A stretch of DNA of 64,000 nt from Poriferisodalis sp965208925 (GCF_965208925.1 NZ_OZ242364.1:992001-1056000); one strand, 5' to 3'. Positions 1-8,930 are shown, numbered from the stretch's first letter. Program-made: numbers and translations. Notes: generated by a model from the sequence alone, not told the origin.

Positions 1-376
1 GCAGAAGGTGGCAGTGCGCGTGGCCGACATGGCCCGCCGCAGCCACATGCCGGTCGTGGGCGTGGTGGAGAACATGGGTGCGTTCACTGCACCTGACGGG
101 CAGCAGTGGTCGTTCTTCGGCGAGGGCGGCGGGGAGCGCCTGGCAGCCGATCTGGGCGTGCCGCTGCTCGGCTCGATCCCGCTGGAGCCTGCGGTGTCTG
201 CCGGCGGCGATGCCGGCGAGCCGGTGACCGGCGATGGAGCCGGCGGGCCGGCAGCCGGGGTGTTCGAGGCGATCACCGAGCTGCTGGTGACCGAGATCTG
301 CCCGCCGGTGGACATGGGCACCTGCACCGCTCGCATGGACGGGCCGATCCCCGTCACGCTGGGTGCTCGTCGCTGA
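1..376 (+). CDS. Mrp/NBP35-type ATP-binding protein, C-terminal part
   Basis: This is the 3' part of a P-loop ATPase of the Mrp/ApbC/NBP35 family, cytosolic proteins that carry or load iron-sulfur clusters. The reading frame is open from the window edge, so the N terminus with the Walker A motif lies outside. The visible part has the family block VVGVVENMGAF followed by FGEGGGERLA and the LGSIPLEPAV segment, which is typical of the C-terminal half of these ATPases. The family's CxxC pair is not seen between these blocks; the only cysteines are near the end (EICPPVD and GTCTAR). The last ~30 residues are poorly conserved. The family call is solid; a specific role is not shown. Confidence 0.85.
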   Translation, partial: QKVAVRVADMARRSHMPVVGVVENMGAFTAPDGQQWSFFGEGGGERLAADLGVPLLGSIPLEPAVSAGGDAGEPVTGDGAGGPAAGVFEAITELLVTEICPPVDMGTCTARMDGPIPVTLGARR

Positions 377-391
377 CTCGCCCGGAGTGCA

Positions 392-493
392 CAGGGGCGA
401 CGGCGCCCGTGCTTCAAACAGATGAAGCGCTTCGTGCGCGGGCTGGATGTGCTTGGGGCGCTTCATAACTGCGCGCGGGCGCCGTCGCCCCTG
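392..493 (+). repeat. F1 structured element, copy 1
   Basis: First of five F1 elements. The outer stem of 18 bp is perfect (392-409 with 476-493). The conserved left strand TGCTTCAAACA is at 410-420. The inner stem ATGAAGCGC/GCGCTTCAT is perfect over 9 bp (422-430 with 458-466). The right strand AACTGCGCG is at 467-475. The apical loop carries GGCTGGATGTGCT. Both stems differ in sequence from the other copies but remain fully paired. It lies between the Mrp-like gene and selA, which run in the same direction, and fills most of that gap. Function unknown. Confidence 0.85.
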
Positions 494-542
494 CGCCCCC
501 CTCGTTGGTCTGTGCGTTTGAGGTGCCGGTAGGGTCCGGGCG

Positions 543-1799
543 ATGAGGCCGCCGTCGGTGAACGACTTGGCGCTTTCCATCGCGGACGTCGGCCTGCCGC
601 ATCCGTTGCTCGTGATTGCCGCGCGTGCCGCCGTCGCCGCCGGTGATCCTGACTCGGCAGCTTCGGAGGCGCATCGACTGCGCAGGAGCCTGCTGGGCCC
701 GGCAATCAATGCGACTGGCGTGTTGCTGCACACCAACCTGGGCCGAGCACCGCTGGGGCTGGAAGCTGGCGTCGGCGGGCCGGTGCGGTTCAGCAACCTG
801 GAATTCGCTTTGGCGTCGGGCCGGCGCGGCTCGCGCACCACGCACGCTTCGCTGCTGCTGGCGACGCTGACTGGTGCGGAGGCGGCGCTGGTGGTCAACA
901 ACTGCGCCGCCGCGGTGACGCTGGTGCTGGCGGCGCTCGCGCGTGACCGCGGTGTGGCCGTGTCGCGGGGCGAGCTGGTGGAGATCGGCGGCGGCTTCCG
1001 GGTGCCCGAGGTGATGGAGCAGTCGGGCGCACGGCTTGTGGAGGTGGGCACCACCAACCGAACCCGGGCCGCCGACTACCGGGCCGCTGCCGAGCGAGAC
1101 GATGTCGCGCTGCTGCTGAAGGTGCACCCGTCCAACTACCGCATCACCGGTTTCACCGAGGAAGCGAGCGTGGCCGACCTGGCGGCAATCGGGCCGCCCG
1201 TGGTGTCCGACCTGGGCTCGGGCCTGCTGGACGAGCGCTGCGATTGGCTGGGGCAGCGGCCCGACTGGCTGGCCGGCGAGCCGGGTGCCCGCCAGACGCT
1301 GGCAGCGGGAGCGGCGCTGGTGACGTTCTCGGGCGACAAGCTCATGGGCGGACCCCAGGCCGGCATCATCTGCGGCCGGGCCGACCTGATCGCAGCCTGC
1401 GCAGCGCACCCGCTGATGCGGGCCTTCCGGCCCGGATCGCTGGTGCTGGACGCGCTGCAGTCGGTGGCGCTGGCATACCTGCGCCGCGACGCCGATGCGA
1501 TCCCGTTCTGGCGCATGGCCAAGGTGCCGGCGGAGGAGTTGGCCCAGCGGGCCGATGCGCTCGGCGTGGGCCGGCCGTCGCGAACGACAGCGCTGGCCGG
1601 TGCCGGATCACTGCCCGGCCAGGAGATCCCCTCCGCGGGCGTCGAGCTCGACGGCGACTACGCGGCTGCGCTGCGTGCGTTCGACCCGCCGGTCATTGCC
1701 CGCGTCAACGAACAGACCACCGTGATCGACCTGCGCACGGTCGATCCCGCCGACGACACCGTCGTAGCGGCCGCGATCCGCCGAGCGCTCAGCGAGTAG
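543..1799 (+). CDS. selA: L-seryl-tRNA(Sec) selenium transferase
   Basis: SelA is a PLP enzyme that converts seryl-tRNA(Sec) to selenocysteinyl-tRNA(Sec) using selenophosphate. The 418-residue protein has the family's GPAINATGVLLHTNLGRAPL segment, the GSRTTHASLLLATLTGAEAA region, and the PLP-lysine motif FSGDKLMGGPQAG with Lys266. It is somewhat shorter than typical ~460-residue SelA proteins, mainly at the N terminus. The start is an ATG just after the F1 repeat. selB follows 2.8 kb downstream with an unrelated secreted-protein gene between them. No tRNA(Sec) gene, selD or recognisable selenoprotein is seen in this window, so those must lie elsewhere if the pathway works. Confidence 0.93.
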   Translation: MRPPSVNDLALSIADVGLPHPLLVIAARAAVAAGDPDSAASEAHRLRRSLLGPAINATGVLLHTNLGRAPLGLEAGVGGPVRFSNLEFALASGRRGSRTTHASLLLATLTGAEAALVVNNCAAAVTLVLAALARDRGVAVSRGELVEIGGGFRVPEVMEQSGARLVEVGTTNRTRAADYRAAAERDDVALLLKVHPSNYRITGFTEEASVADLAAIGPPVVSDLGSGLLDERCDWLGQRPDWLAGEPGARQTLAAGAALVTFSGDKLMGGPQAGIICGRADLIAACAAHPLMRAFRPGSLVLDALQSVALAYLRRDADAIPFWRMAKVPAEELAQRADALGVGRPSRTTALAGAGSLPGQEIPSAGVELDGDYAAALRAFDPPVIARVNEQTTVIDLRTVDPADDTVVAAAIRRALSE

Positions 1800-1892
1800 C
1801 CGCGCATCGCTGCCATCCGCCGGCCGAGCGCCCGGTCATCGCAGCCAGGTGTCTTACCCTTGTTGACCGATCACCTCGATGGGGATGCAGGC

Positions 1893-4526
1893 ATGCCACG
1901 GCGCGGAAAGACAGACGGTCTGTGCCGGTGTAGTAGTCGGTATTCAGGTCGCAAGACGGGGCGGGCGCTGCTGGCATTGGCGCTCGCGGCGACCGTGCTC
2001 GTCACGGCGCACGACCCGGCATCGGGCGCAGCGGCAGACGTGGAGACACCCACTCGCCTCTCGGGCACCGACCGCTACACGACCGCCGTCAAGATTGCCG
2101 AGGCCTACGTGACCGAGGTGGAAAGCGACTCCGGCCAGGCGGACGTCAACACCGTCATTCTCACCTCGGGCCTCGACGAGCACTTCGGCTTCACGCTGCC
2201 CACACCGGCGCTCGCAAGGCTGCACAGGGCACCGGTGCTGCTGACTGCGACCGACGAGCTGCCATCTACCGTTGCCACGTTCCTCGCCCGCCCTGCCATC
2301 ACCACCGTCTACATCGTGGGCAACGAGGACGTGGTGTCGGCCGATGTCGAGGTCGCAGTCGCCGCCATCAACGGCGTGACGGTCAACCGCATCGCCGAAG
2401 TCAGCACTGCCGCCGACGCCGCTGTGGCGATCGCCGGACTGGTGGGCTGGTCGCCAGGGTCACCGGGAGAGATCCCGGGCAGAGGCCGCACGGCGCTGCT
2501 GGCCACCGGCGACAGCTTCGCCGACGCGCTCGCGGCCGGCCCGCTCGCCTACCGCGGCGAGCATCCGATCCTGCTGACCCCCACTTCCGAGCTGCCAGCG
2601 GCAGTGTCGACGTTCCTGCGCGACAGCCTCACTGACCACGTCGTGATACTGGGCGGCACTGCGGCAGTGAGCACCGCAGTCGAGAACAGCGTCACCGCCA
2701 TGGGCATCAGCACGCAGCGCTGGCGCGGCGCCGATCGCTTTGCCACGGCGATCGACATCGCCGAGGAGCTGCTGGGCACCGACTCGCCGCAGGCTTGCTT
2801 CGACGACAGCGGCGACGTCGGCCTGGCGTCGGGATGGCGCTCGCCCGATGCCATCGCCAGCGGGCCGCTGCTCGGCGAGCTGTGCGCGCCGCTGCTGCTG
2901 ACCGGGCGTGATGCCCTGCCGTCGACGGTCGAGGAATTCCTGAAGTCCGACGACTACGTGACCGGCGACGCCGCCGGCAAGCTGCGCATCACGGTGTTCG
3001 GCGGAACAGCGGCGGTGGGGAGCCGGACGCTGGACAGCGCGGCGAGGGCAGCGACGCTGGTGGCCTTGGGGGCGACCCTGGAGGCGTTCGACGGCGGATG
3101 CCACATCACCGTCAGCTTCGCCGCGCCGGTACGCGCCGACGACGCCGCCAATGTCGCCAACTACTTCAACGGCAACGTGCCGTTCAGACCCGAGGAGGTG
3201 GAAGGCCTCATCGACACCGGCAACGACACGAGCACCAGCAAGGCCGTGCTGACGCTCGCCGGTGCGCTGCTCGAAGCCGGTGCAACCGTGCCCACCGGTT
3301 GCGCTGCGCCGCTGCAGGGCCGCGACCGCATCGGCATCCTCGACGGCAAGATCAGGATGGCGACGGGCAGCCGGCGCGTCGGCCGCGTCGAGTACTTCGT
3401 GGCTGCCGACGAGACACGGCCGGCGCTGACGCTGAACGCGGCGCAAGGCAGCAGCAAGATCTGGATCGAATCCGATGAGCCGCTGCAGGCTCGTGACAAC
3501 TCCGTGACCGTGACGTTCCGACGCACCGGCGTCACCACTGTGACGGAACAGGTGACGGTGCCCGCCGGGGTCATCAGGTTCGACGTGGATGTGCCGAGTT
3601 CATTCGGCGACGGTCTCAAGATCGGCGACAGCATCTCGATCGCCGCCAGCCGGCTCAGCGACCTCGCGGGCAACGCGGGCAGATCGATCAGGCGGGTCGT
3701 GACCCGCGACACCACAGCGCCACGCGTCAGCCGGATCACCGTGACCGAACCGCATCCGGTCTCCCAGGCATCGGTGACGCTCCCCGCAGGCGACGCCCAG
3801 TTCCCGAGCGATGCGCTGAGGATCATCGCCAAGCCGGCTACCGCCATCGACGGCACGGTCGGCAACGAGTGGACCATCGACATCGACGTGCGCAGCCGCC
3901 GCCCGAGCAGCTGGTCGGTCACCCAGACCACATCGGTGCAGGTGTCCGTGCCGAATCAGCGCATCTTGGTTGTGGCGCTGTCCAATACCACCGAGGCGGC
4001 AACCATCGGCGAAGTGGCCGACGACCTCGAGGCCCGTCGCGAATTCACCCGGCTGTTCACCATTGAGCGGCTGGGCGTCGACTTCGATACGCCGATCGAC
4101 ACCGGTGGGCGCAAGCGGTTCACCGGCGGTGCCAGCACCGTGGACCTTGCCCTCTACTGGACCGAGGTAGCCCAGGAATGCGACCTGGTGACCCTCGAGC
4201 AGCCACGGACGCGCCTGATCGAGATCGACGCCGACGGCGACGGCGCCACCGACTTCGCTCTCGACGGCTTCACCTTCGCCGACAGCGACGTCACCTTCGT
4301 TGACGGCGAACCCGATGGATCCGACTCCATCGAGCCGGACCGGGCCGCCTGCGATACGACCACTCCGGGAGTTCGCCCGGGAACGCTGGTGGCGCGCATC
4401 CAGTCAGGACGCGGCGACGGTCTGCCCAGCACACGGTCGCGCGCCTTCGTGCGGTCGGACGCCATCACCGACCTCGTAGGCAACCCCAATATCCGCCAGA
4501 CCGTCTCTCGCTTCGAGAGCCCCTAG
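1893..4526 (+). CDS. secreted protein with cell-wall-binding (CWB2) repeats
   Basis: Secreted protein of 877 residues. A basic N terminus and a hydrophobic stretch (about residues 24-40, ALLALALAATVLVTA) form a signal peptide. Three CWB2-type repeats follow at roughly residues 55-165, 166-272 and 275-390, marked by RLSGTDRYTTAVKIAE, GDSFADALAAGPLA and WRGADRFATAIDIAEE; such repeats bind cell-wall polymers non-covalently. The remaining ~490 residues are rich in Thr, Val and Asp, with several Ig-like or cadherin-like beta stretches and a DADGDGATDFAL segment that could bind calcium. I chose ATG 1893, preceded by GGGGA, over the upstream TTG at 1860. Substrate and partner are unknown. Its position between selA and selB is unusual. 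Confidence 0.85.
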   Translation: MPRRGKTDGLCRCSSRYSGRKTGRALLALALAATVLVTAHDPASGAAADVETPTRLSGTDRYTTAVKIAEAYVTEVESDSGQADVNTVILTSGLDEHFGFTLPTPALARLHRAPVLLTATDELPSTVATFLARPAITTVYIVGNEDVVSADVEVAVAAINGVTVNRIAEVSTAADAAVAIAGLVGWSPGSPGEIPGRGRTALLATGDSFADALAAGPLAYRGEHPILLTPTSELPAAVSTFLRDSLTDHVVILGGTAAVSTAVENSVTAMGISTQRWRGADRFATAIDIAEELLGTDSPQACFDDSGDVGLASGWRSPDAIASGPLLGELCAPLLLTGRDALPSTVEEFLKSDDYVTGDAAGKLRITVFGGTAAVGSRTLDSAARAATLVALGATLEAFDGGCHITVSFAAPVRADDAANVANYFNGNVPFRPEEVEGLIDTGNDTSTSKAVLTLAGALLEAGATVPTGCAAPLQGRDRIGILDGKIRMATGSRRVGRVEYFVAADETRPALTLNAAQGSSKIWIESDEPLQARDNSVTVTFRRTGVTTVTEQVTVPAGVIRFDVDVPSSFGDGLKIGDSISIAASRLSDLAGNAGRSIRRVVTRDTTAPRVSRITVTEPHPVSQASVTLPAGDAQFPSDALRIIAKPATAIDGTVGNEWTIDIDVRSRRPSSWSVTQTTSVQVSVPNQRILVVALSNTTEAATIGEVADDLEARREFTRLFTIERLGVDFDTPIDTGGRKRFTGGASTVDLALYWTEVAQECDLVTLEQPRTRLIEIDADGDGATDFALDGFTFADSDVTFVDGEPDGSDSIEPDRAACDTTTPGVRPGTLVARIQSGRGDGLPSTRSRAFVRSDAITDLVGNPNIRQTVSRFESP

Positions 4527-4565
4527 AGACACCGGCCCTGGGCACCGGCCGGGCAAGCTGGCAGC

Positions 4566-6290
4566 GTGCACATCGTCGGCACGGCAGGGCACGTGGACCA
4601 CGGCAAGTCGACGCTGGTGCGCGCCCTCACGGGCACCGACCCCGACCGGCTGGCCGAGGAGAAGGAGCGCGGTCTCACCATCGACCTCGGCTTTGCGTTC
4701 TGCACGCTGCCGTCGGGCCGGCAGGTCAGCTTCGTGGACGTGCCCGGTCACATCCGCTTCGTGAAGAACATGCTGGCCGGCGTGGGGGCGGTGGATGCCT
4801 CCCTGTTCGTGGTGGCAGCGCCGGAGGGCTGGAAGCCGCAGTCGGCTGAGCACCTGGCGATCCTGGAACTGCTCGGCATCTCGCACGGCGTGGTGGTGCT
4901 CAGCCAGATCGGTCTCGTCGACGACGAGCTGGCCGAGCTGGCCCGGCTGGACGTGCTGGAACATGTCGACGGCACGTTCCTGGAGCACGCGCCCGTGGTG
5001 GCCACCGACGCCATCGACGGCACCGGTCTGGACGAGCTGCGCGGCGCACTCGACGACCTGTGCGCTGCCACGCCCACCGCAGCCGACCGCGGCCGGCCCC
5101 GCCTGTGGATCGACCGGTCGTTCGCGGCGACCGGGGCCGGACGGATCGTGACCGGCACGCTCGCGGGCGGCAGCATCTCAGCCGGCGACGAGCTGCGCAC
5201 AGCACCCGGGGGCCGGGCGGCGCGCGTGCGGGCGATCCAGACCCAAAGCACCGCAGTCGAGCACATCGGCCCGGGGCACCGCGTCGCGCTCAATCTCACC
5301 GGCGTCGATGCCGACGACCTGGGCCGCGGCATCGCCGTGGTGCGACCTGACCAATGGCACCACACCCGCAGCGTGGACGTGGAGCTGGCTGTGCTCGATG
5401 GTGTGAGGAGCGATGTGACCAGGCGGGGCGCCTACGCCCTGTACCTGGGTTCAGGCGAGTGGCCGGTGCGGCTGCGCGTGCTCGGACCCGAGCGCATCGC
5501 CCCCGGCGAGACCGGGTACGCACGGCTGCACCTGCCGGTCGCGCTGCCCCTCGTGATGGGAGACCGCTTCGTGCTGCGCGACTTCGGCCGGGGACAGACC
5601 GTGGGCGGCGGCACCGTGCTCGATCCCGATCCGCAACTCCGCGCTGCGGTGGCCCAGCCGGACGCGCGCATCGAGCGCATGATTGCCGAACGCGGATGGA
5701 TCGAGGCGACGCAACTCGAGCGGCTGACCGGCGAGCGGGTGGAGCCGGTGCTGGGCGGCTGGGTGGCGCCGCCGGAGCTCCTCGAGGCGCTGGTGGACGA
5801 TCTTCGGCGACAGATCGAGCGCGCCGGCCCCCTCGGCTTGGATCTGGCCGGGCTCGACGAACGCCAGCGGCTGGCGGTGGACACGCTCGACGGCGTCGCC
5901 ATCGATGCCGGCCGGGCCCGTCCGGCCGACGCCGCCGACGTCCTCGCAGACCATCCGGTCATCGCTGAACTGGCCGCGGCGCCGTTCTCCCCGCCCGCAC
6001 CGAGCGGCGTCGGCCAGCGGGAGCTCCTGGCGCTGGCGGCGCGCGGCGATCTCGTGCACGCTGACGGGGTCTGGTTCGCGGCTTCCGCCATCGAGGCCGC
6101 GGCCGAGCGAATTGCCGGCCTGCTCAGCGCTCAGCCTGACGGCGTCACTGTGGCCGAGATCCGCGAAGAACTCGGCACCACGCGGAAGTATGCGCTGCCG
6201 CTGGTGGGCTACCTGGACCGGACGGGGGTGACGCGGCGGCGCGGGGATCTGCGCATCGCCGGGCCGCGGCTGCCCGAAGCATCGGGCTGA
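4566..6290 (+). CDS. selB: selenocysteine-specific elongation factor SelB
   Basis: SelB is the translation GTPase that brings selenocysteinyl-tRNA to recoded UGA codons. The 574-residue protein starts at GTG 4566. It has G1 GHVDHGKST (residues 8-16), the ERGLTIDLGFA switch region and G3 DVPGH (58-62), then EF-Tu-like beta-barrel domains and C-terminal winged-helix repeats. It is a little shorter than E. coli SelB (614). The expected G4 motif (T/NKxD type) reads S113-Q114-I115-G116, so both the Lys and the Asp that select guanine are absent. All other blocks look intact. It lies 40 bp after the CWB2 gene and converges on whiB. Confidence 0.92.
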   Translation: MHIVGTAGHVDHGKSTLVRALTGTDPDRLAEEKERGLTIDLGFAFCTLPSGRQVSFVDVPGHIRFVKNMLAGVGAVDASLFVVAAPEGWKPQSAEHLAILELLGISHGVVVLSQIGLVDDELAELARLDVLEHVDGTFLEHAPVVATDAIDGTGLDELRGALDDLCAATPTAADRGRPRLWIDRSFAATGAGRIVTGTLAGGSISAGDELRTAPGGRAARVRAIQTQSTAVEHIGPGHRVALNLTGVDADDLGRGIAVVRPDQWHHTRSVDVELAVLDGVRSDVTRRGAYALYLGSGEWPVRLRVLGPERIAPGETGYARLHLPVALPLVMGDRFVLRDFGRGQTVGGGTVLDPDPQLRAAVAQPDARIERMIAERGWIEATQLERLTGERVEPVLGGWVAPPELLEALVDDLRRQIERAGPLGLDLAGLDERQRLAVDTLDGVAIDAGRARPADAADVLADHPVIAELAAAPFSPPAPSGVGQRELLALAARGDLVHADGVWFAASAIEAAAERIAGLLSAQPDGVTVAEIREELGTTRKYALPLVGYLDRTGVTRRRGDLRIAGPRLPEASG

Positions 6291-6302
6291 AGCGGGAGAG
6301 CG

Positions 6303-6569
6303 CTAGCTGCCGTCGGTGCGCAGCAGCAGCATGTTGCGGCGCTCGATCTCGTTGCGGCCGCCCCAGATGCCGTGCGCCTCACCGACGTCGAGCGCATGGT
6401 CGAGACAGTCGTTGATCACCGAGCACTGGCCGCAGATGGCCTTGGCTCGGGCTTCGCGCTCTGCCTTCTCGTCGCGCCGCTCGGTGCGGGGCGGCGGGAA
6501 GAAAACCGCCGCTTGAGGTCCTCTGCAGGCTGCCTTGTCCTGCCACTCATCGACCAGCAGAGCGCTCAT
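6303..6569 (-). CDS. WhiB-family iron-sulfur transcriptional regulator
   Basis: Small (88 aa) actinobacterial Wbl protein. It carries the four [4Fe-4S] ligands Cys15, Cys46, Cys49 and Cys55 in the usual C...CxxC...C spacing, then the GIWGG turn (67-71) and a basic ERRN tail. Wbl proteins act with the principal sigma factor to control transcription in response to redox or nitric oxide. AAGGGGGACAT before the ATG gives a good ribosome site. A near-consensus sigma-70-type promoter lies just upstream. It converges on selB with a 12-bp gap. I cannot assign a WhiB subclass. Confidence 0.95.
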   Translation of the reverse strand: MSALLVDEWQDKAACRGPQAAVFFPPPRTERRDEKAEREARAKAICGQCSVINDCLDHALDVGEAHGIWGGRNEIERRNMLLLRTDGS

Positions 6570-6590
6570 ATGTCCCCCTTGTCGGAGGGG

Positions 6591-6619
6591 ACACTAGATC
6601 AGGAAAAATCGCTTGACAA
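6591..6619 (-). promoter_or_regulatory. candidate housekeeping promoter of whiB
   Basis: On the minus strand, a -35-like TTGTCA (6619-6614) is followed after exactly 17 bases by a -10-like TAGTGT (6596-6591). The predicted start near 6584 would give a short leader of about 15 bases containing AAGGGGG before the whiB ATG. The block is unusually A/T-rich for this genome. Assignment is by pattern only. Confidence 0.55.
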
Positions 6620-6634
6620 GAGGTAAACGAAACC

Positions 6635-8110
6635 TCATTCGGTTTCGGAAACCGTCGCATCACCCCGTTTTCGGCGCATCTCGCGGTAGTCGACAGCCGC
6701 ACCTTCGAGCGGTTCCACCTCAAGCACCACCCCGCTCAGGCCGCTGACGCGCAACGGCTCCCCCGCTTGCAGCGGCGTGAGACGGTTCACGCGGGCCCGC
6801 CAGCGGGCGCCGTGCACCTCGACGGTCCCGTCGGGGTCGACGTCGGTCACCGCTGTGCCTTCCACCCCGATCAGCCACTCCCGCCCCACGGTGGCGGTGC
6901 CGTAGCGGGTACGGACCAGCGCAGGCAGGCCCGACAGCACGAAGGCGCCGACGCCGACCAGACCCACCAGCAGCGGGATCCAGCTCATCGAGTGCTGGCC
7001 GAACAGCGTCAGCGAGCCGGCAAGCAGTGCCCCGCCGCCCGCCGCTGTCCAGAAGCGCGGCACACCGGTCTGGATGTCCACCGCGAACGCCACGAAACCG
7101 GCGATGAGCAGCACCAGCGCCCACAGCCGGATGTCGAGCGTCCCCAAGCCGTACGCGGCGAGCAGCCCGCACACCGCGGCGACCATGGCGGCGATGCCGA
7201 TGCCGCCGGTGTAGAAGTCGAGCAGCAGCAGCGACAGCCCGGCCAGCAGCAGCAGGTAGGCAACCGCCGGGCTGGCAGCGGTGTGGAAGAGCCCGTCGAT
7301 CAGCGGCAGCTTGACGAACGACACCACCACGTCCTCGGCCGGCGCCCGCCGGACCACGCCGTCGTCGCCGGTCACGTTCTGGCTGATCGGCGGCAGCAGG
7401 CCCTCATCGGACATCGCGAAGAGGAACTCGCCGATCACCGGCGCCGTGCTGTGGGTGAGGCCTGCGCCCTTCGCCGTGTCGGCGTCGTAGTAGCGGACGC
7501 TCGTGCCCGAATGCAGCCCGTCGCCTTCGTGGCTGTGAACATCGCCCGCCTCAACGCCATGAGCGCCAGAGCTGTGCTGGCTGGCGTGCCGCGAGCCGGC
7601 ACCGTGGGCATGAACGAGGCCGTCGACCGCGGTGAACTCGCCGAGGCGACCGCCGGGCGCGATCGCGGCGAAATCGGCTGTCGTGGCCAAGTGGGCGGCA
7701 CCGCCGAGTGCCTGCGCCCCGCTGGGACCCACCCACACCCCCACCGGCAGGTGCGCGAGACGAACGCTGTCGAGCAGGTCCACCAGCGCGTCGTCGTCGA
7801 TCGTGGACCCGGCGCTGTCGATCTGCAGCACCACGCCGATCGCGTGGAGCCCGTCCGCGGTGACGAGCTGGCGCTTGATGTACGAGGCCATGATCGGATC
7901 GATGAGCCCGTTCACCTCCACCACGACGATCTGGCGCGGGCGCGCCTCCCCGGTGATGTGAGGCGTGGTGGGATCATCGGGGATCACGTGCGGTATTTCG
8001 GGGTCGTCGTGCGCTGACGCCGGCACGGCGACCAGACCCAATACCGCGGACAGCAGCAGCGTTGCGGCCACGAGACGCGCCAACCCGCGACGGTGCTGAC
8101 GTGCGTTCAC
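6635..8110 (-). CDS. NfeD-like membrane protein with degenerate ClpP-type domain
   Basis: Long-form NfeD/1510-type protein of 491 residues: signal peptide (about 1-33), a ClpP-like serine-protease fold, several membrane helices (about 290-420), and a C-terminal OB-fold NfeD domain. In active homologues the catalytic Ser sits in GASAASAG; here the aligned segment is GAQALGGA with Gly136 in the Ser position, so the protease is probably inactive. An insertion at about residues 166-200 is rich in histidine (nine His) and could bind metal. Start chosen at GTG 8110, which has AAGGAG five to six bases upstream, rather than the longer frame to 8164. The family acts in membrane quality control; the role here is inference. 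Confidence 0.8.
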   Translation of the reverse strand: MNARQHRRGLARLVAATLLLSAVLGLVAVPASAHDDPEIPHVIPDDPTTPHITGEARPRQIVVVEVNGLIDPIMASYIKRQLVTADGLHAIGVVLQIDSAGSTIDDDALVDLLDSVRLAHLPVGVWVGPSGAQALGGAAHLATTADFAAIAPGGRLGEFTAVDGLVHAHGAGSRHASQHSSGAHGVEAGDVHSHEGDGLHSGTSVRYYDADTAKGAGLTHSTAPVIGEFLFAMSDEGLLPPISQNVTGDDGVVRRAPAEDVVVSFVKLPLIDGLFHTAASPAVAYLLLLAGLSLLLLDFYTGGIGIAAMVAAVCGLLAAYGLGTLDIRLWALVLLIAGFVAFAVDIQTGVPRFWTAAGGGALLAGSLTLFGQHSMSWIPLLVGLVGVGAFVLSGLPALVRTRYGTATVGREWLIGVEGTAVTDVDPDGTVEVHGARWRARVNRLTPLQAGEPLRVSGLSGVVLEVEPLEGAAVDYREMRRKRGDATVSETE

Positions 8111-8167
8111 CCGAGCTCCTTCGAGGCAACGCGATGAGGTGAGCCTTCTCGTCGCGCTACCCATTGC

Positions 8168-8249
8168 TTCCCGCTCTTGTTCCCGATTCTCTTGCGATTG
8201 GGCTCACGGGCCGCTCGGGCCACGGCTTCGCCTGTCGGCTCAGCCTCTT
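8168..8249 (+). repeat. F2 intergenic repeat, copy a (long form)
   Basis: Copy of the F2 family: CTTCCCGCTCTTGTT, a variable centre, then CTCACGGGCCGCTCGGGCC, ACGGCTTCGCC and CGGCTCAGCCTCT. This copy has the longer centre (TTCCCGATTCTCTTGCGATTGGG) also seen, diverged, in copy d. It lies between the divergent NfeD-like and receiver-domain genes; the 219-bp gap holds little else. A TCTAGAGGCTGACG block at 8271-8284 echoes the 3' end of the repeat in reverse. Confidence 0.8.
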
Positions 8250-8329
8250 GGATCGGCGGCCGCCCGAACTCTAGAGGCTGACGTATCGAGCACAGCCAGG
8301 TACCAGCGGCCCCATTACGCTGCGCCATC

Positions 8330-8716
8330 GTGACCGACGTGCTGCTGGCCACCGATGCCGACTGGGTCGTCGAAGAGGTGGCCGCTGCGCTCTCGGCGCC
8401 CGACGTGACCTTCCGGGTGGTGCGATCAGGCCAGGATGTGCGACCTGCCGTGGAGGCGAGCACACCAGACCTGGTGATCCTCGACTTCCAGATCGGGAAC
8501 ATGGGCGGCATGGCCACCTGTCTGGACCTGCGCCTGGAATCGGGCATGGGACGGCTGCCGCGGGTGCCAGTGCTGATGCTGGCCGACCGCGAAGCCGACA
8601 CCTTCCTGGCACGGCGCTCCGATGCCGATGCGTGGCTGGTCAAGCCGCTCAACCCGCTTCTGCTGCGACACACCGCGCACGAGCTGCTGCAGCGGGACAC
8701 TGCCAGCACGGGCTGA
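8330..8716 (+). CDS. stand-alone response-regulator receiver domain protein
   Basis: A 128-residue CheY-like receiver domain with no output domain. The acidic residues Asp9 and Asp11, phospho-acceptor Asp52 (VILDFQIGN) and the LVKPLN lysine are present. The conserved Ser/Thr after strand beta4 is replaced: the block reads VLMLADRE where VLMLTA would be usual. No histidine kinase is nearby, so the partner is unknown. Start is GTG 8330, 81 bp after the F2 repeat and divergent from the NfeD-like gene. tRNA-Pro follows in the same direction. Confidence 0.85.
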   Translation: MTDVLLATDADWVVEEVAAALSAPDVTFRVVRSGQDVRPAVEASTPDLVILDFQIGNMGGMATCLDLRLESGMGRLPRVPVLMLADREADTFLARRSDADAWLVKPLNPLLLRHTAHELLQRDTASTG

Positions 8717-8796
8717 GCGGGCTCGTCTGCCTGTAGCGCACCTGCATACGGGACCGGTAGCTTCAGCCGGAGCGATCAGCCAGCGGCGGTCGCACA

Positions 8797-8870
<74 letters not shown>

Positions 8871-8878
8871 CGTCTCAT

Positions 8879-8908
8879 GCGAGCGAGAAGGGCTTCGCCC
8901 CCGCTCGC
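8879..8908 (+). terminator. hairpin after tRNA-Pro
   Basis: GCGAGCG (8879-8885) pairs with CGCTCGC (8902-8908), with a second helix GGGC/GCCC inside. It starts 9 bases after the tRNA and ends before the next start codon at 8931. No U-tract follows, as is common for hairpin terminators in high-GC actinobacteria. Confidence 0.55.
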
Positions 8909-8930
8909 GACATAAGGGGGTGCGGGCGTT

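Noticed and set aside
1860..6290. tRNA(Sec) gene or an in-frame UGA selenoprotein near selA/selB
   Set aside because: No class II tRNA with UCA anticodon was seen on either strand, and no gene in the window shows homology continuing across an in-frame TGA.
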